Assembly (NCBI RefSeq): GCF_033100795.1
Contig: NZ_JAWLVI010000003.1
Location: forward strand, 62,001-126,000
Direction of reading: 5' to 3'
From: Pseudothioclava sp033100795
Lineage (GTDB): Bacteria; Pseudomonadota; Alphaproteobacteria; Rhodobacterales; Rhodobacteraceae
DNA length: 64,000 nucleotides
A model generated the notes under the pieces. That model saw only the letters and a program-made list of their open reading frames with translations. It was not told the origin of the DNA and did not search any database. A program made the translations under genes and the position numbers. The first letter of the stretch is position 1. Each line of letters starts with the position of its first letter. Of the stretch, positions 1-8,287 are shown one piece after another.

Positions 1-1826
1 CCGAGGTCGGCGGACGGCTGGCAGTCCTATTCCGCGCCCTTGGGGGTGCTGCTTCGGTCGAAGTAAAACCGGTGTCCGAGGAAATCTCGCGCCACCGGCT
101 CAGCTTCCTGCGCCGTCTGGGGACCGAGGCCGAGGCGCTGCCGCGCGCCTCTTTCGACGGGGCGGCGCTGCGCCTGCCCGCGTCGCTGGCGATTTTCCCC
201 TCGCGCGAGGCGAACGCCGCCACCTATCTGTGGCTGGCCGCTATTTCCGCCCATGCGGCACAGACCGACGAGCGCCCCGAAGACCCGCTTCAGGCGGACC
301 TTTTGCAACTGGCCTATGCAAACCGCATGGTGCGCGACACGCTGGCCGATGCAACGGGCCTGCGCTCGCTTTATGCGGACCTTTGCGCGGCCACGCTGGC
401 GCTGCGCCCGACGCCCTCGCTACCCACAACCGAGGCCGCGATCGAGGCGCTGATCCGCGCCGAACTGGGGGACACCGCGCCTCTTTCCCCCGCCGCGCAA
501 GAGCTGCGTTCGGCGCTGCTCTCCGGCGATATTTCCGCGCTTCAGGCGCCCCGCGGCTATCAGCCCTTCCGCCCCGTAGCGCTTTGGCCCGACCTGCGCG
601 CTGTTGGCAGTTCGGCAGGCACCTCGGTCGAGACACGCACGACCGAAGGCACCCCCGAAGAGGGCGAGGGCAACAAGACCCACCGCGCCAAGCGCCGCAA
701 AGCCGATCAGGCCGAGCGCCGTGACAGCCTGATCTTGCACAAGTTCGAGGCGATCCTGTCCTGGGCCGAGTTCATGAACCTCAACCGCCGTGTCGAGGAT
801 GACGACCCGGACAGCGCCAAAAAGGCCGCCGACGATCAGGAAGAGATCGGGCTGGGGCAAATCTCGAAGGCGCCCGCGACCAAGCTGAAGCTGCACCTTG
901 ACCTAGCCCCCGAAGACGTGGACCGCGAGGCGCTGTCGGGCGAGTTCACCTATCCCGAATGGGACGTGCGCACCGGCGCCTATATCCCCGCCCACGCCCG
1001 CGTTCTGGCCAGCCGCGTCGACGAAAGTGACGAAGACCCCGGTTTCCGCAAAGACCCGCGCGCGCATCGGCGCATCCGCGCCGTCAAGCGCCAGTTCGGA
1101 GGGCTGCGGCCGGGTCGCGTGTCGACCAGCGGGCACCTTGACGGCGACGAGCTGGACATGGAGGCCACCGTGCGTGCCGCCTGCGATCTGCGCGCAACGG
1201 GCGCCCCGCAAGAGCGCATCTGGCGCCAGACCCGCCCGCTCAAACGCGATCTGGCGGTGTCGATCCTGCTGGATGTGTCGCGCTCGACCGAAAGCGCGGT
1301 CGCGGGCCGCGCCGTCATCGACATCGAACGCGAGGCCTTGGCCGCGCTCGCTTGGGGGCTGGATGCCTGCGGCGACGATTTCGCAATCAACGCGTTCTCC
1401 TCGCTCAAGCGCAACCGCGTCTATTTCCTGAATTGCAAACGCTTCGGCGAGCCGATGACGCAAAACGTCGAGGCCCGCATTGGCGCGCTGCGGCCCGGTT
1501 TCTATACGCGGCTTGGCACGGCGATCCGCCATGCCTCGGCCGATCTGGCAACGCAGGGGCGCAAGCGGCGGCTGTTGCTGGTCATCACCGATGGCAAGCC
1601 GAACGACCTTGACCACTATGAGGGCCGCCACGGCATCGAGGACAGCCGCATGGCCGTCCTGGAGGCGCGACGCGCAGGCCACGCTGTCTTTGGCATCACC
1701 ATCGACCGCGAAGGCAAATCGTGGTTCTCGCGCATCTTCGGGCGGGGCGGCTTTGCCGTTATCCCGCACCCCGACCACCTGACCGCCGCCCTCCCCGAGA
1801 TTTACCGGCAACTGGTGGGCGCATGA
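1..1826 (+). CDS. norD: NorD, nitric oxide reductase activation protein (5' end cut by window)
   Basis: The reading frame is open from base 3, so the gene starts before the window; a GTG at 72 is internal. About 607 residues are visible, close to full NorD length. The C-terminal third is a von Willebrand A domain with a MIDAS motif (DVSRS, near base 1271) and a downstream ITDGKPND loop. The middle is highly charged and Arg/Lys-rich, as in NorD. NorD proteins work with the AAA+ protein NorQ to mature cytochrome-c nitric oxide reductase (NorCB) in the cytoplasm. The stop overlaps norE by 4 bp (ATGA), so this is the distal part of a norCBQDEF operon. The assignment rests on the VWA domain plus the norE/norF context. 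Confidence 0.93.
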   Translation, partial: EVGGRLAVLFRALGGAASVEVKPVSEEISRHRLSFLRRLGTEAEALPRASFDGAALRLPASLAIFPSREANAATYLWLAAISAHAAQTDERPEDPLQADLLQLAYANRMVRDTLADATGLRSLYADLCAATLALRPTPSLPTTEAAIEALIRAELGDTAPLSPAAQELRSALLSGDISALQAPRGYQPFRPVALWPDLRAVGSSAGTSVETRTTEGTPEEGEGNKTHRAKRRKADQAERRDSLILHKFEAILSWAEFMNLNRRVEDDDPDSAKKAADDQEEIGLGQISKAPATKLKLHLDLAPEDVDREALSGEFTYPEWDVRTGAYIPAHARVLASRVDESDEDPGFRKDPRAHRRIRAVKRQFGGLRPGRVSTSGHLDGDELDMEATVRAACDLRATGAPQERIWRQTRPLKRDLAVSILLDVSRSTESAVAGRAVIDIEREALAALAWGLDACGDDFAINAFSSLKRNRVYFLNCKRFGEPMTQNVEARIGALRPGFYTRLGTAIRHASADLATQGRKRRLLLVITDGKPNDLDHYEGRHGIEDSRMAVLEARRAGHAVFGITIDREGKSWFSRIFGRGGFAVIPHPDHLTAALPEIYRQLVGA

Positions 1827-2392
1827 GCGATACCCGCACCCCGGACGAGCCGCTTCATCCGCTGGAGCAACTCCCCGGCGATCTGATGATGTGGGTGCTG
1901 ATTATTTCAGAGCTTCTGGTTTTCGGCGCGGGGCTTGCGGCCTTTCTTGGCGTGCGGATCACCGATCCGGCGGGTTTTGCCGAGGCGCAGGACGCGCTCC
2001 ACCGCACTGGTGCTGGCATCAACACGCTGGTGCTGGTGACATCGGGCTTTTTTGCCGCGCTGGCGGTGCGCATGGCCGAACATGGGCGCAGAATGGCAAC
2101 GCGGGCGTGGCTGGCTGCAGCCTCGGCGCTTGGGGTCGTGTTTCTGGTCATCAAGGGGCTGGAGTTTCTGGACAAGGCCCGCCACGGCATCGGCCCCGAC
2201 ACCCACGCCTTCTATACGTTTTACTACCTGCTGACGGGTTTCCATGCCGCACATGTGGTTGCGGGGATCGTAATCCTCGGGCTGGTCGGCATCCATTGCA
2301 AACCGCGCACCGTCGAGGTTGGCGCGGCGTTCTGGCATATGGTCGATCTGGTCTGGGTGCTCTTGTTCCCCGTGATCTATCTGCTGAGGTGA
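1823..2392 (+). CDS. norE: NorE, cytochrome c oxidase subunit III-like membrane protein
   Basis: 189 residues; the ATG overlaps the norD stop by 4 bp, which indicates translational coupling. The sequence is a small COX3-family protein: GDLMMWVLIISELLVFG near the N-terminus, then four further hydrophobic segments, with HAFYTFYYLLTGFHAAHV in the core and FWHMVDLVWVLLFPVIY at the end. NorE is an accessory inner-membrane protein of denitrifiers that raises NO-reductase activity. It lacks the copper and haem ligands of a catalytic oxidase subunit. norF follows 5 bp downstream. Confidence 0.93.
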   Translation: MSDTRTPDEPLHPLEQLPGDLMMWVLIISELLVFGAGLAAFLGVRITDPAGFAEAQDALHRTGAGINTLVLVTSGFFAALAVRMAEHGRRMATRAWLAAASALGVVFLVIKGLEFLDKARHGIGPDTHAFYTFYYLLTGFHAAHVVAGIVILGLVGIHCKPRTVEVGAAFWHMVDLVWVLLFPVIYLLR

Positions 2393-2397
2393 GGAGA

Positions 2398-2676
2398 ATG
2401 GGCTGGCTCTCTGATCCTTTGATCCGCGCATGGGCCTGGCTGATCGGGCTGTCTGCGGCCTCGACCGTTCTGGCAGCGGCGGTTTCGGCGGGATGGCTGG
2501 CAGGCACAGGCGTCACAATCGGAGGCGCGGCGATCCTGACGCTCGCCTGGGCAAAGGCAGGCGTGATACTGTCGCGATACCTCGGGCTGGCAGCCGCGCC
2601 CTTCTGGCATCGCGGCTTTTCAATCGTGCTGGCGCTTTATGCGATCTTGCTGCTCGCGCTATACCTGATCGGTTAG
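2398..2676 (+). CDS. norF: NorF, small nitric oxide reductase accessory membrane protein
   Basis: 92 residues with three predicted membrane spans, beginning MGWLSDPLIRAWAWLIG. The ATG follows a GAGGAG ribosome site that overlaps the end of norE. The last span resembles the cytochrome-oxidase subunit IV-type NorF proteins (WAKAGVILSRYLGL, then FWHRGFSIVLALYAI). It works with NorE in NO-reductase function. Its stop codon shares four bases (TTAG) with the stop of the convergent regulator, leaving no room for a terminator. Confidence 0.85.
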   Translation: MGWLSDPLIRAWAWLIGLSAASTVLAAAVSAGWLAGTGVTIGGAAILTLAWAKAGVILSRYLGLAAAPFWHRGFSIVLALYAILLLALYLIG

Positions 2677-3377
2677 CCCTTTTGCCACGCGGTCGCGGGG
2701 TCTTCCTCGGCGTAATCGCGCAGGCTTTCGAGGTGTTCGATCACCGCGTGGTTCTGCTTTACCTTCACCCCGTGCTCGCGCAGCTTGGCAAAAGCGCGCG
2801 AGAGGCTTTCGGGTTTCATCCCCAGACGCCCCGCGATCAGCACCTTGTCATAGGGCAGCTTCACCTCGACCTTGCCGCTGGCATCATCGGGGACAAGCTC
2901 CAGCAGGAACTCGGCCACGCGCTGCGCGCCGGTTTGTGCCTTGAGCTGCTCGATCTGCGCCACCAGCCGGTGCAGGTGGGCAAATGTCGCGGACAGAAGC
3001 GAGAGCGCAAACTCGGGCTTGTCACGCACCATGCGCAAGATCGCGTCGGTTTCGATGCGGATCAGCGTGCAGTCGGTCGCGCATTCGGCCGACACCGGAT
3101 AGGCGTCATGGGTAAAGGCGACGGCCTCGCCAAAGCTGTGGCCTTTGGTGAAGACACCCACGACGGCTTCGGCGCCATTAGGCGCGATCCGATACAGCTT
3201 CACCCAGCCTTCGATCACGATATAGACCGCTGCCGCGCGCTCGCCTTGCAAGAACACGGTCGCTCCGCGCTCGGTCTCGCGCACGCGGGCGCGCTCCAGA
3301 ATCGCCTTGGCGGCATCCTCTGGAAGACCTGCAAGCAGAAGCGATTTCCGCGCGACCTGATAGATGGACGACAGCAT
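2673..3377 (-). CDS. Crp/Fnr-family regulator, NnrR/DNR-like nitric-oxide regulator
   Basis: 234 residues from the ATG at 3377, preceded by AAGGA; an upstream in-frame ATG at 3419 has no comparable ribosome site. An N-terminal cyclic-nucleotide-binding-like barrel (GATVFLQGERAAAVYIV) is followed by a long dimerisation helix (about 125-155) and a C-terminal winged helix with recognition helix MKPESLSRAFAKLREHGV. There is no cluster of N-terminal cysteines of the kind FNR uses for an iron-sulphur centre. This matches the NnrR/NNR/DNR group, which sense NO and activate nir, nor and nos. The position at the end of the nor operon and the FNR-type boxes nearby support that role. A different Crp/Fnr subgroup cannot be excluded. 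Confidence 0.75.
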   Translation of the reverse strand: MLSSIYQVARKSLLLAGLPEDAAKAILERARVRETERGATVFLQGERAAAVYIVIEGWVKLYRIAPNGAEAVVGVFTKGHSFGEAVAFTHDAYPVSAECATDCTLIRIETDAILRMVRDKPEFALSLLSATFAHLHRLVAQIEQLKAQTGAQRVAEFLLELVPDDASGKVEVKLPYDKVLIAGRLGMKPESLSRAFAKLREHGVKVKQNHAVIEHLESLRDYAEEDPATAWQKG

Positions 3378-3491
3378 ACCCCATCCTTTCGAAAGCAAAA
3401 AAGACCCCGCCCCCCACAAGCACGATCAATGCAGTCTTTCCCCTGCCAGAGCCTTGCGGAAATGTAAATGCGGCGGATCAAACGAATCCGA

Positions 3492-3505
3492 TTGAGCGAA
3501 GTCAA
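3492..3505. promoter_or_regulatory. FNR/NNR-type box upstream of ubiE-menA
   Basis: TTGAGCGAAGTCAA has perfect TTGA-N6-TCAA half-sites, the symmetrical core bound by Fnr-family activators. It lies 57 bp before the ubiE start in the divergent region shared with the Crp/Fnr-type regulator gene. This suggests low-oxygen or NO control of the quinone genes, of the regulator, or of both. Confidence 0.6.
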
Positions 3506-3561
3506 GGTGGCGATCTGCCTCTATGATAGCCCGAAGCGACCCCATGACGAAGAGGACGCAG

Positions 3562-4314
3562 ATGACGCGCGCCAGCAAACTTGACGAGATGCGCACGAGC
3601 TTTGGCTCGGAAAAAGTGTCGATGGACGAGCGGCGCTCGCGCGTGACCGCGTTGTTTGACCGGATTGCCCCGCACTATGACCTGATGAACGACCTGATGA
3701 GCTTTGGCCTGCACCGGTTGTGGAAATCGGTGATGGTGCGCGAGACGCTAAAGGTTCTGGCGCGGCGCGAGGGGCCGCTGGTCGATCTGGCAGGCGGGAC
3801 GGGCGATATTGCGCTGGCGGTCAAAACCGCCGATCCGTTACGTCACGTCATTGTGGCCGATGCCTCGTCGGGGATGCTGGCCCAAGCGCGCGAGCGGGGC
3901 GGCGAGCGGTTGGGCTATATCCATGCGCCCGCCGAGGATCTGCCGCTTGAGGATGGCGCGGCGGCGGCGGTGACGCTGGCCTTCGGGCTGCGCAACATGA
4001 CCGACCCGACCCGCGCGCTCTTCGAAGTCGCGCGTATCTTGCCGCAAGGTGGCGCGCTCGTGTTGCTGGAGTTTTCCGAGCCAGACCGCTGGTTCGCGCC
4101 ACTTTACGCACTTCACGCGCGCTTTGTCATTCCCGCGCTTGGCGCATTGGTTGCCCGCGATAAGGGCGCCTATCAATATCTGGTCGAGTCGATCGAGAAA
4201 TTCCCCAACCGCGAGGATATATCGCGCGAGCTTGCACTTGCGGGGTTGCAGCTTGTGCGCGAACGCGCCTTCATGTTCGGGATTGCCCGCCTTCACATTG
4301 CCGTAAAACCATGA
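3562..4314 (+). CDS. ubiE: UbiE/MenG-type quinone C-methyltransferase
   Basis: 250 residues from the ATG at 3562, chosen because GAGGA lies 5 bp before it; in-frame ATGs at 3523 and 3544 lack a good site. It is a class I SAM methyltransferase with the UbiE/MenG hallmarks: RVTALFDRIAPHYDLMNDLM, the SAM loop LVDLAGGTGDIA, the acidic VADAS strand, and LAFGLRNMTDP. The family methylates demethylmenaquinone or the ubiquinone precursor at the membrane. The 4-bp overlap with menA makes menaquinone the likelier substrate here. Many Rhodobacteraceae carry a separate housekeeping ubiE, so this may be a second copy dedicated to anaerobic growth; that is inference. Confidence 0.85.
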   Translation: MTRASKLDEMRTSFGSEKVSMDERRSRVTALFDRIAPHYDLMNDLMSFGLHRLWKSVMVRETLKVLARREGPLVDLAGGTGDIALAVKTADPLRHVIVADASSGMLAQARERGGERLGYIHAPAEDLPLEDGAAAAVTLAFGLRNMTDPTRALFEVARILPQGGALVLLEFSEPDRWFAPLYALHARFVIPALGALVARDKGAYQYLVESIEKFPNREDISRELALAGLQLVRERAFMFGIARLHIAVKP

Positions 4315-5204
4315 CGATACAGACCGATGCCCTGCGCGCGCGACTGGAGCGCCTGCCCCGCCCCGCCCTTTGGGCGATTGCCGCACGCCTGAAAACCCTC
4401 AGCCTGTCGGTCGCGCCGGTGCTGGCAGGAAGCTGGCTGGCCGCGACAGCCGGATCATGGCGCCCCGATGTGACGCTGGCGGCGGTTGTTTCGGCCGCCG
4501 CGATCCAGATCGGCACGAACCTGTGGAATGACGCTGCCGACGCCGCAAGCGGGGTTGACCGGCCCGACCGGCTTGGCCCGCCGCGCCTGACCGCGCTTGG
4601 CCTCTTGCCCGCGCCCGAGGTGCGGCGCGCCGCGATGCTGGCTTTCGGAGTGGCGATTCTGGCAGGGCTTTATCTGGCAGCACTTGGCGGCTGGCCGATT
4701 GTTGCGATCGGCCTTGTATCGCTGGCCTTGGGGTATCTTTATTCGATGGGACCGTTCCCGATGTCGGGCCTGCCCTTTGGCGAGGCTTTGGTCATCGCCT
4801 TTTTCGGGCTTGTGGCGGTGTCTGGCACGGCATGGCTGCAAGGGGTGGCGCCACTGGCACCGCAAACACTGGGGCTGGGGCTGATGATCGGCTTGCCCGC
4901 CGCTGCCGTATTGATCCTGAACAACCACCGCGACCGGATGCAGGATGCCCGCGCGGGGCGGCGCACTCTGGCGATTCTGATCGGCCCGACGGGCGCGCGT
5001 CTGTTCTATTTCGGCTTCCTTTTGGGGGCCATTGCGACAGCCGCCACGCTTGCGCCGAGCCTTTGGCTACTCGCACCTTTCGCGCTGGCGCTCTGGCTGG
5101 GCCACGCGATGTGGCACTGGCCGGTATCCGCACGGCTGAACGCCCTTCTGGGGCAAACGGCGCTGTTCCAGCTTTTGCTGCTGCTCTGCGTCGCCCTTGC
5201 GTGA
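4311..5204 (+). CDS. menA: MenA-like 1,4-dihydroxy-2-naphthoate polyprenyltransferase
   Basis: 297 residues, overlapping ubiE by 4 bp. It is a UbiA-superfamily membrane prenyltransferase with about eight or nine hydrophobic spans. The first Asp-rich motif is TNLWNDAADAASGVDRPDR and the second is LNNHRDRMQDARAGRRTLA. The NNxRDxxxDxxxGxxTL form of motif two and the ARLKTLSLSVAPVLAG start are typical of MenA rather than UbiA, CtaB or BchG. MenA attaches the polyprenyl tail to DHNA to give demethylmenaquinone. Upstream men or mqn genes are not in the window. This is unexpected for a ubiquinone-10 lineage and is discussed as a finding. Confidence 0.85.
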   Translation: MTIQTDALRARLERLPRPALWAIAARLKTLSLSVAPVLAGSWLAATAGSWRPDVTLAAVVSAAAIQIGTNLWNDAADAASGVDRPDRLGPPRLTALGLLPAPEVRRAAMLAFGVAILAGLYLAALGGWPIVAIGLVSLALGYLYSMGPFPMSGLPFGEALVIAFFGLVAVSGTAWLQGVAPLAPQTLGLGLMIGLPAAAVLILNNHRDRMQDARAGRRTLAILIGPTGARLFYFGFLLGAIATAATLAPSLWLLAPFALALWLGHAMWHWPVSARLNALLGQTALFQLLLLLCVALA

Positions 5205-5220
5205 CCCCCTGAAATGACGA

Positions 5221-5244
5221 AGACCGCCGGTTTCCCGACGGTCT
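5221..5244 (+). terminator. Hairpin after menA
   Basis: AGACCGCCGG, loop TTTC, then CCGACGGTCT: a 10-bp stem with one mismatch, 17 bp after the menA stop and before the convergent PCu(A)C gene. There is no strong T-run, so termination may be weak or bidirectional. Confidence 0.5.
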
Positions 5245-5272
5245 CATCAAGCGCATGAACTGGAAGGGACGG

Positions 5273-5722
5273 TCAGTTCATTGCGCCGGGCTTCTTGACG
5301 GGCAGCGACACGGCCACCTCGCCTGCTTGTTCGAAAATCAGGGTCACATCGACGACATCGCCCTCGGCCAGCGGGCCGGTCAGGTCGATCATCATCAGGT
5401 GCAGGCCGCCGGGTTTCAGCTCGACCATGCCGCCTGCGGGCACGTCAATCGCCTCGACCTGACGCATCCGCATGATGCCGTTGTCGTTGATATGGGTGTG
5501 CAGCTCGGGGCGGTTGCACTGGGGCGAACGGAAAGCGACCAGACGGTCGGCCTCGCCCTTGGAGCGGATGGTCAGAAAGCCCGCGCCATTCGGGCTGACC
5601 GAGGCGCGCGTGAACCCGCCTGAAATCTCAAGCGTATCGGTCTGCGCCTCTTGCGCGAAGGCCGGAAAAGCGGCGGTCATCGTCAAGGCAACGGCGGCGA
5701 AAAGGGCGGTGCGGCGTTTCAT
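5273..5722 (-). CDS. PCu(A)C-family periplasmic copper chaperone
   Basis: 149 residues with a Sec signal peptide (MKRRTALFAAVALTMTA, cleavage after AFA). The mature protein carries the copper-binding pattern of the PCu(A)C/DUF461 family: HTH, then MRM about ten residues later, then HLMM. These proteins hold Cu(I) in the periplasm and, with Sco, load CuA centres. It is divergent from nosZ across a region holding an NNR-type box, so it probably serves NosZ copper maturation. The start was placed at the signal-peptide methionine; the upstream frame extension is not protein-like. Confidence 0.88.
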   Translation of the reverse strand: MKRRTALFAAVALTMTAAFPAFAQEAQTDTLEISGGFTRASVSPNGAGFLTIRSKGEADRLVAFRSPQCNRPELHTHINDNGIMRMRQVEAIDVPAGGMVELKPGGLHLMMIDLTGPLAEGDVVDVTLIFEQAGEVAVSLPVKKPGAMN

Positions 5723-5800
5723 AAGGTGGTCGGCTCCTTGCAGTCGAATCCCGCTCAAACGGGTGCAAAGCCTTCTTCGCGCAAATGACACATCTGATCC

Positions 5801-5814
5801 TTAACATATGTCAA
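5801..5814. promoter_or_regulatory. NNR/FNR-type box between PCu(A)C gene and nosZ
   Basis: TTAACATATGTCAA fits TTAAC-N4-GTCAA, the form I recall for Paracoccus nir and nor promoters recognised by NNR. Its centre is about 112 bp before the nosZ ATG and about 85 bp before the PCu(A)C ATG, so it could serve either divergent gene. Confidence 0.6.
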
Positions 5815-5919
5815 GGCGACTCCCCTCTCGATCATGTGATGACAAAGCAGGCACAGGCAACGGACCACTGTGCCTATGGGAAACGCGTTTCGCTCTGGGT
5901 CCGAAAGCGAGGGCAAACA

Positions 5920-8208
5920 ATGGGTAAGACCATTTATCAAAGCCTATTGGCCACGACGGGAATCGTTGCCATGGGCGTCGCGATGAGTGCTTCTGCGGAG
6001 ACGCTCGACGAGGTCATGGCGCGCCGGGGACTGTCCCAACAGGATCTGGTTGCTGCGGCAAAAACGTATACGCCGACCGGCGGACGTGACGAGTTCATCG
6101 TATTTTCTTCGGGCGGTCAGTCGGGCCAGGTGATGGTCTACGGCGTGCCGTCGATGCGCATTCTGAAATACGTCTCGGTGTTTACGCCCGAGCCGTGGCA
6201 AGGCTTCGGCTTTGACGAAGAATCCAAAGCGATTCTCGAAGCTGGCAAGGTTGACGGCCGCGAACTGCACTGGGGTGACACGCACCACCCGGCAATTTCG
6301 GAAACCGACGGCAACGTGGACGGCGAATACCTGTTCATCAACGACAAATCGGCGCCGCGTATCGGCGTGATTTCGCTGCATGACTTCGAAACCCAGCAGA
6401 TCGTCGTGAACCCGATCCTGCAATCCGAACACGGCGGCGCTTTTGTCACGCCGAATTCGGAATATGTGATCGAAGCCGCGCAGTATCCGGGCGTTCTGGG
6501 CCGTGGCTATGCGCCGCTGTCGCAGTTCAACGAGAAGTTCCGCGGTGCAGTCACCTACTGGAAATTCGACCGCGAGGCAGGCCGTATCGACCCGTCGCAG
6601 TCGTTCTCGATCGAACTGCCGCCCTATAGCCAAGACCTTTCGGACGCAGGTAAGCTGGTTTCCGAAGGCTGGTCGTTCACCAACTCCTTCTGCGCCGAGC
6701 GTTATGTCGGCGGGATCGAAAACGGCCGCCCGCCCTTCGAGGCAGGCTGCTCGCAGAACGACACCGACTATCTGCATGTGATCAACTGGAAGAAAGCCGA
6801 AGAGCTTTATAAGGCTGGCAAGGTCACGATGATCAATGACCACCCGGTCATTTCGATGCAGACCCTGATCGACGAAGGCGTTGTCTACCTGATCGCCGAA
6901 CCGAAGTCGCCCCACGGCGTCGACGTTTCGCCCGACGGTAAGTTCATCGTCGTCGGCGGCAAACTGGATACCCAAGCCTCGGTCTATTCGTTCGAAAAGA
7001 TCATGGCAGCGGTCGAAGCCAAGAAATTCGCTGGCACCGACCCCTACGGTATTCCGGTCATCGCGATGGAAGACGCCATCCACAAGCAGGTGCCGCTTGG
7101 CCTTGGCCCGCTGCACAACCAGTTCGACAGCAAGGAATGCGTTGTCTACACCTCGCTCTATGTGGACAGCCAGATCGCCAAGTGGGACTACTGCGAAGGC
7201 AAAGTGCTCGACAAACTGTCGATCCACTACAACGTCGGCCACCTTGTCGCGATGGAAGGTGAATCCATCAACCCGGCAGGTAAATACCTGATCTCGCTCA
7301 ACAAGCTGGCAATCGACCGGTTCAACCCCGTGGGTCCGCTGCACCCGCAGAACCACCAGCTGATCGACATCTCGGGCGACAAGATGGAGCTGCTCTACGA
7401 TATGCCGGTGCCGCTGGGTGAACCCCACTACGCAACCGCTATCGCAGCCGACAAGCTCAAGCCGCTGGTCCGTTATAAGTACGGCACCAACTCCCGCACC
7501 GGCGGTCGCCACGAAGGCGCTGTCCGTCCGGGTCAGGAGCGCATCGAGCGCGACGGCACGAACGTCAAGGTCTACATGACCGCGATCCGTTCGCACTTCA
7601 CGCCTGAAATCGTCGAAGTGAACGAAGGCGATACCGTCGAGTTCATCATCACCAACTCCGAGCGTGCGCAGGACGAAACCCACGGCTTCTCGGTCTCGAC
7701 CTATGACGTGAACCTCTCGCTGGAACCCGGCAAGACGGCAACCGCCAAGATCGTCGCAGACAAGCCCGGCGCATTCTCGTTCTACTGCACCGAGTTCTGC
7801 TCGGCGCTGCACCTCGAGATGACCGGCTACCTGATGGTGAAACCGAAAGGTTATGTTGACGAGACTTCCGGCCAGATGACTGAAGGCCAGGCCTACACCC
7901 AGGCCGATTACGAAAAGCAGACCGCGAACAACGTGGCGACGCAAGAAGTGATCGACTCGGTGGTCGTCTACATCACCGAACGCAACTACGACGCGTTCCC
8001 TGAAGTTGTCTCGCTCGTCGAAGACGCTACCGACCAGCTGAACTTCGCAGCAGACGCCAAGGCGAAAGCCGAAGACGCCGCCGCGAAAGAAGACTGGCAG
8101 AACGCGACCCTCTGGGCCGGCCAGTGGTGGCAGTATCAGGTTAAAGCGGCAGACATCGGTCTGCGCGCCAAGACCTTCCTCGACGAACATGGCGCTGTGA
8201 AGAAATAA
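5920..8208 (+). CDS. nosZ: NosZ, nitrous-oxide reductase, clade II (Sec-exported) type
   Basis: 762 residues from the ATG at 5920 (GAGGG upstream). It reduces N2O to N2 in the periplasm. The signal peptide (MGKTIYQSLLATTGIVAMG, cleavage after SASA) has no twin arginine, unlike the Tat signal of clade I NosZ. An N-terminal beta-propeller carries the CuZ histidine region GDTHHPAISETDG (about 118-130). The C-terminal cupredoxin domain holds CuA: H588, then CTEFCSALHLEM with C623, C627, H631 and M634. The CTEFCSALH form is that of clade II; clade I has CSWFCHALHMEM. About 110 residues follow the CuA domain, with no CXXCH. Seven nos genes typical of clade II clusters follow in the same direction. 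Confidence 0.97.
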   Translation: MGKTIYQSLLATTGIVAMGVAMSASAETLDEVMARRGLSQQDLVAAAKTYTPTGGRDEFIVFSSGGQSGQVMVYGVPSMRILKYVSVFTPEPWQGFGFDEESKAILEAGKVDGRELHWGDTHHPAISETDGNVDGEYLFINDKSAPRIGVISLHDFETQQIVVNPILQSEHGGAFVTPNSEYVIEAAQYPGVLGRGYAPLSQFNEKFRGAVTYWKFDREAGRIDPSQSFSIELPPYSQDLSDAGKLVSEGWSFTNSFCAERYVGGIENGRPPFEAGCSQNDTDYLHVINWKKAEELYKAGKVTMINDHPVISMQTLIDEGVVYLIAEPKSPHGVDVSPDGKFIVVGGKLDTQASVYSFEKIMAAVEAKKFAGTDPYGIPVIAMEDAIHKQVPLGLGPLHNQFDSKECVVYTSLYVDSQIAKWDYCEGKVLDKLSIHYNVGHLVAMEGESINPAGKYLISLNKLAIDRFNPVGPLHPQNHQLIDISGDKMELLYDMPVPLGEPHYATAIAADKLKPLVRYKYGTNSRTGGRHEGAVRPGQERIERDGTNVKVYMTAIRSHFTPEIVEVNEGDTVEFIITNSERAQDETHGFSVSTYDVNLSLEPGKTATAKIVADKPGAFSFYCTEFCSALHLEMTGYLMVKPKGYVDETSGQMTEGQAYTQADYEKQTANNVATQEVIDSVVVYITERNYDAFPEVVSLVEDATDQLNFAADAKAKAEDAAAKEDWQNATLWAGQWWQYQVKAADIGLRAKTFLDEHGAVKK

Positions 8209-8217
8209 GCACCCTCG

Positions 8218-8248
8218 GAAGGCGGCGGTTTTCTATCGCCGCCTTCCT
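8218..8248 (+). terminator. Strong hairpin between nosZ and the first cytochrome
   Basis: GGAAGGCGGCG and CGCCGCCTTCC form a perfect 11-bp stem around a 9-nt loop, 9 bp after the nosZ stop. No U-tract follows, so it may act as an attenuator or a 3' stabiliser giving more nosZ than downstream message. Confidence 0.6.
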
Positions 8249-8287
8249 CCATCCGAATACATTCAAATATTCACAAGGAACCGCGAT

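Noticed and set aside
5944..8190. Very long open frame antisense to nosZ, with similar ones opposite the quiC-like gene, the glycosidase-like gene, rpoD and dnaG
   Set aside because: The proteins are low-complexity (His/Arg/Val/Asp-rich), have no ribosome sites or recognisable domains, and arise from third-position GC bias opposite real genes.
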